The position numbers and the translations under genes are program-made. Below are positions 22,437 to 22,847 of a stretch of 22,847 nt of DNA, in pieces. The stretch covers positions 1-22,847 of the forward strand of contig DASVWG010000193.1 in the NCBI GenBank assembly GCA_036389695.1, in the 5' to 3' direction. The first letter of the stretch is position 1. Each line of letters starts with the position of its first letter. A model generated the notes under the pieces. It was not told where the DNA came from and made no database searches. It saw nothing but the letters and a program-made list of their open reading frames with translations. The DNA comes from JALZHR01 sp036389695. Its GTDB lineage: Bacteria; Acidobacteriota; Blastocatellia; Pyrinomonadales; Pyrinomonadaceae.

Positions 22437-22847
22437 AAAAAGATAAAATATAAAAATCAGCTTCTAAAAATTCAAAAACGAATCAAAACAGAGAAAATTT
22501 ATCACAGCCAGTTCCCTTATGTAAATAGCTTTCGAGAAACACGATTATCATAAGCTATTTTACAAATATTTTAATGAGCAAAAAGATAATGTGAATTCGT
22601 GTAAGTTCGCGCATAAGTGTGAATTCGCGCATAAGTTGTCAATCAATGCGCATAAAGTGTCAATGGTTCGCGCATAAGCTGTCAACGAAAATCACTCGAT
22701 CTACGAAAATGAATATATCCAAAAAACTTCCGTATTTCTAGTTTTCGCCTTCTGTACAATCAAGAGTTTATTTTTCAATATAAGACAACATAAATTGAAC
22801 TCAGAGGATTTTACAGCTTGGTAAAATAGGACATAGTATTTGTGGTT
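22437..22847. other. Non-coding right end, upstream of the recombinase
   Basis: No gene is supported in this AT-rich stretch. It contains an inverted repeat AAATAGCTT/AAGCTATTT (22523-22531/22552-22560, 20 bases apart), which is a candidate recombinase or regulator site, and the iteron-like array described separately. From 22690 to the end I see only unstructured AT-rich DNA. Confidence 0.5.
22596..22687. repeat. Second iteron-like direct-repeat array
   Basis: Units share the core TTCGCGCATAAG, usually followed by NTGTCAA or TGTGAA. Cores lie at 22606, 22624, about 22646 and 22667, with a weaker one at 22596 (TTCGTGTAAG). GCGCATAA starts recur 18, 21 and 22 bases apart, about two helical turns. 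The sequence is unrelated to the TATGTAGTTCTGACTTCACG array at 3696-4189. Such an array is typical of Rep binding; its initiator would be outside the window. Confidence 0.7.

Overview
The window reads as part of an accessory replicon (plasmid or chromid) or an integrated plasmid-derived island. It holds a plasmid-type replication initiator, an iteron origin, a ParA-type partition operon, a VapBC-like toxin-antitoxin pair, a tyrosine recombinase and a degraded IS1-like transposase. The host is probably an acidobacterium, perhaps class Blastocatellia. I infer this from the style of gene content: many secreted proteins with Sec signals, a Ser/Thr kinase fused to DUF4384, caspase-like and M48 proteases, and BlaI/BlaR pairs. 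This is an inference from families, not a database result.

Layout. 1-1584: a minus-strand pair, a small Cys-rich secreted protein followed by the 5' part of a TonB-dependent receptor that runs off the left edge, then a small zinc-ribbon membrane protein. 1585-2094: a secreted DUF2846-like protein. 2095-2609: no large gene, but a perfect inverted repeat, a 20-codon ORF with a strong Shine-Dalgarno, and two hairpins leading into the initiator. 2610-4350: rep and an oriV with 12 iterons, two matching DnaA-like boxes and an AT-rich stretch. 4350-5860: poorly coding DNA with one or two doubtful minus-strand genes, one probably frameshifted, and palindromes. 5861-7362: parA and a ParB-position gene with a winged-helix-like C-terminus and no ParB/Spo0J motifs.

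7486-11219: a BlaI repressor, a BlaR1/M56 membrane protease lacking the penicillin sensor, and a secreted class C-like serine hydrolase with TPR repeats. A strong promoter there is flanked by twin operators. 11494-13593 (minus): a single-domain response regulator and a secreted M24 aminopeptidase. 13711-14516: a Phd/VapB antitoxin and PIN toxin behind a promoter whose -10 overlaps a palindrome.

14531-20977 (minus): a co-directional run of Ser/Thr kinase with DUF4384, M48 metalloprotease, metacaspase-like protease and a standalone DUF4384 protein, closed by a terminator. This is the most interesting candidate system. Kinase, zinc protease and cysteine protease in one putative transcription unit suggest a phosphorylation-linked envelope proteolysis or cell-death pathway; the link is inferred.

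20978-22847: an IS1-like transposase remnant, a tyrosine recombinase, and a second, unrelated iteron-like array near the right edge. That array hints at another replication origin or a fused replicon.
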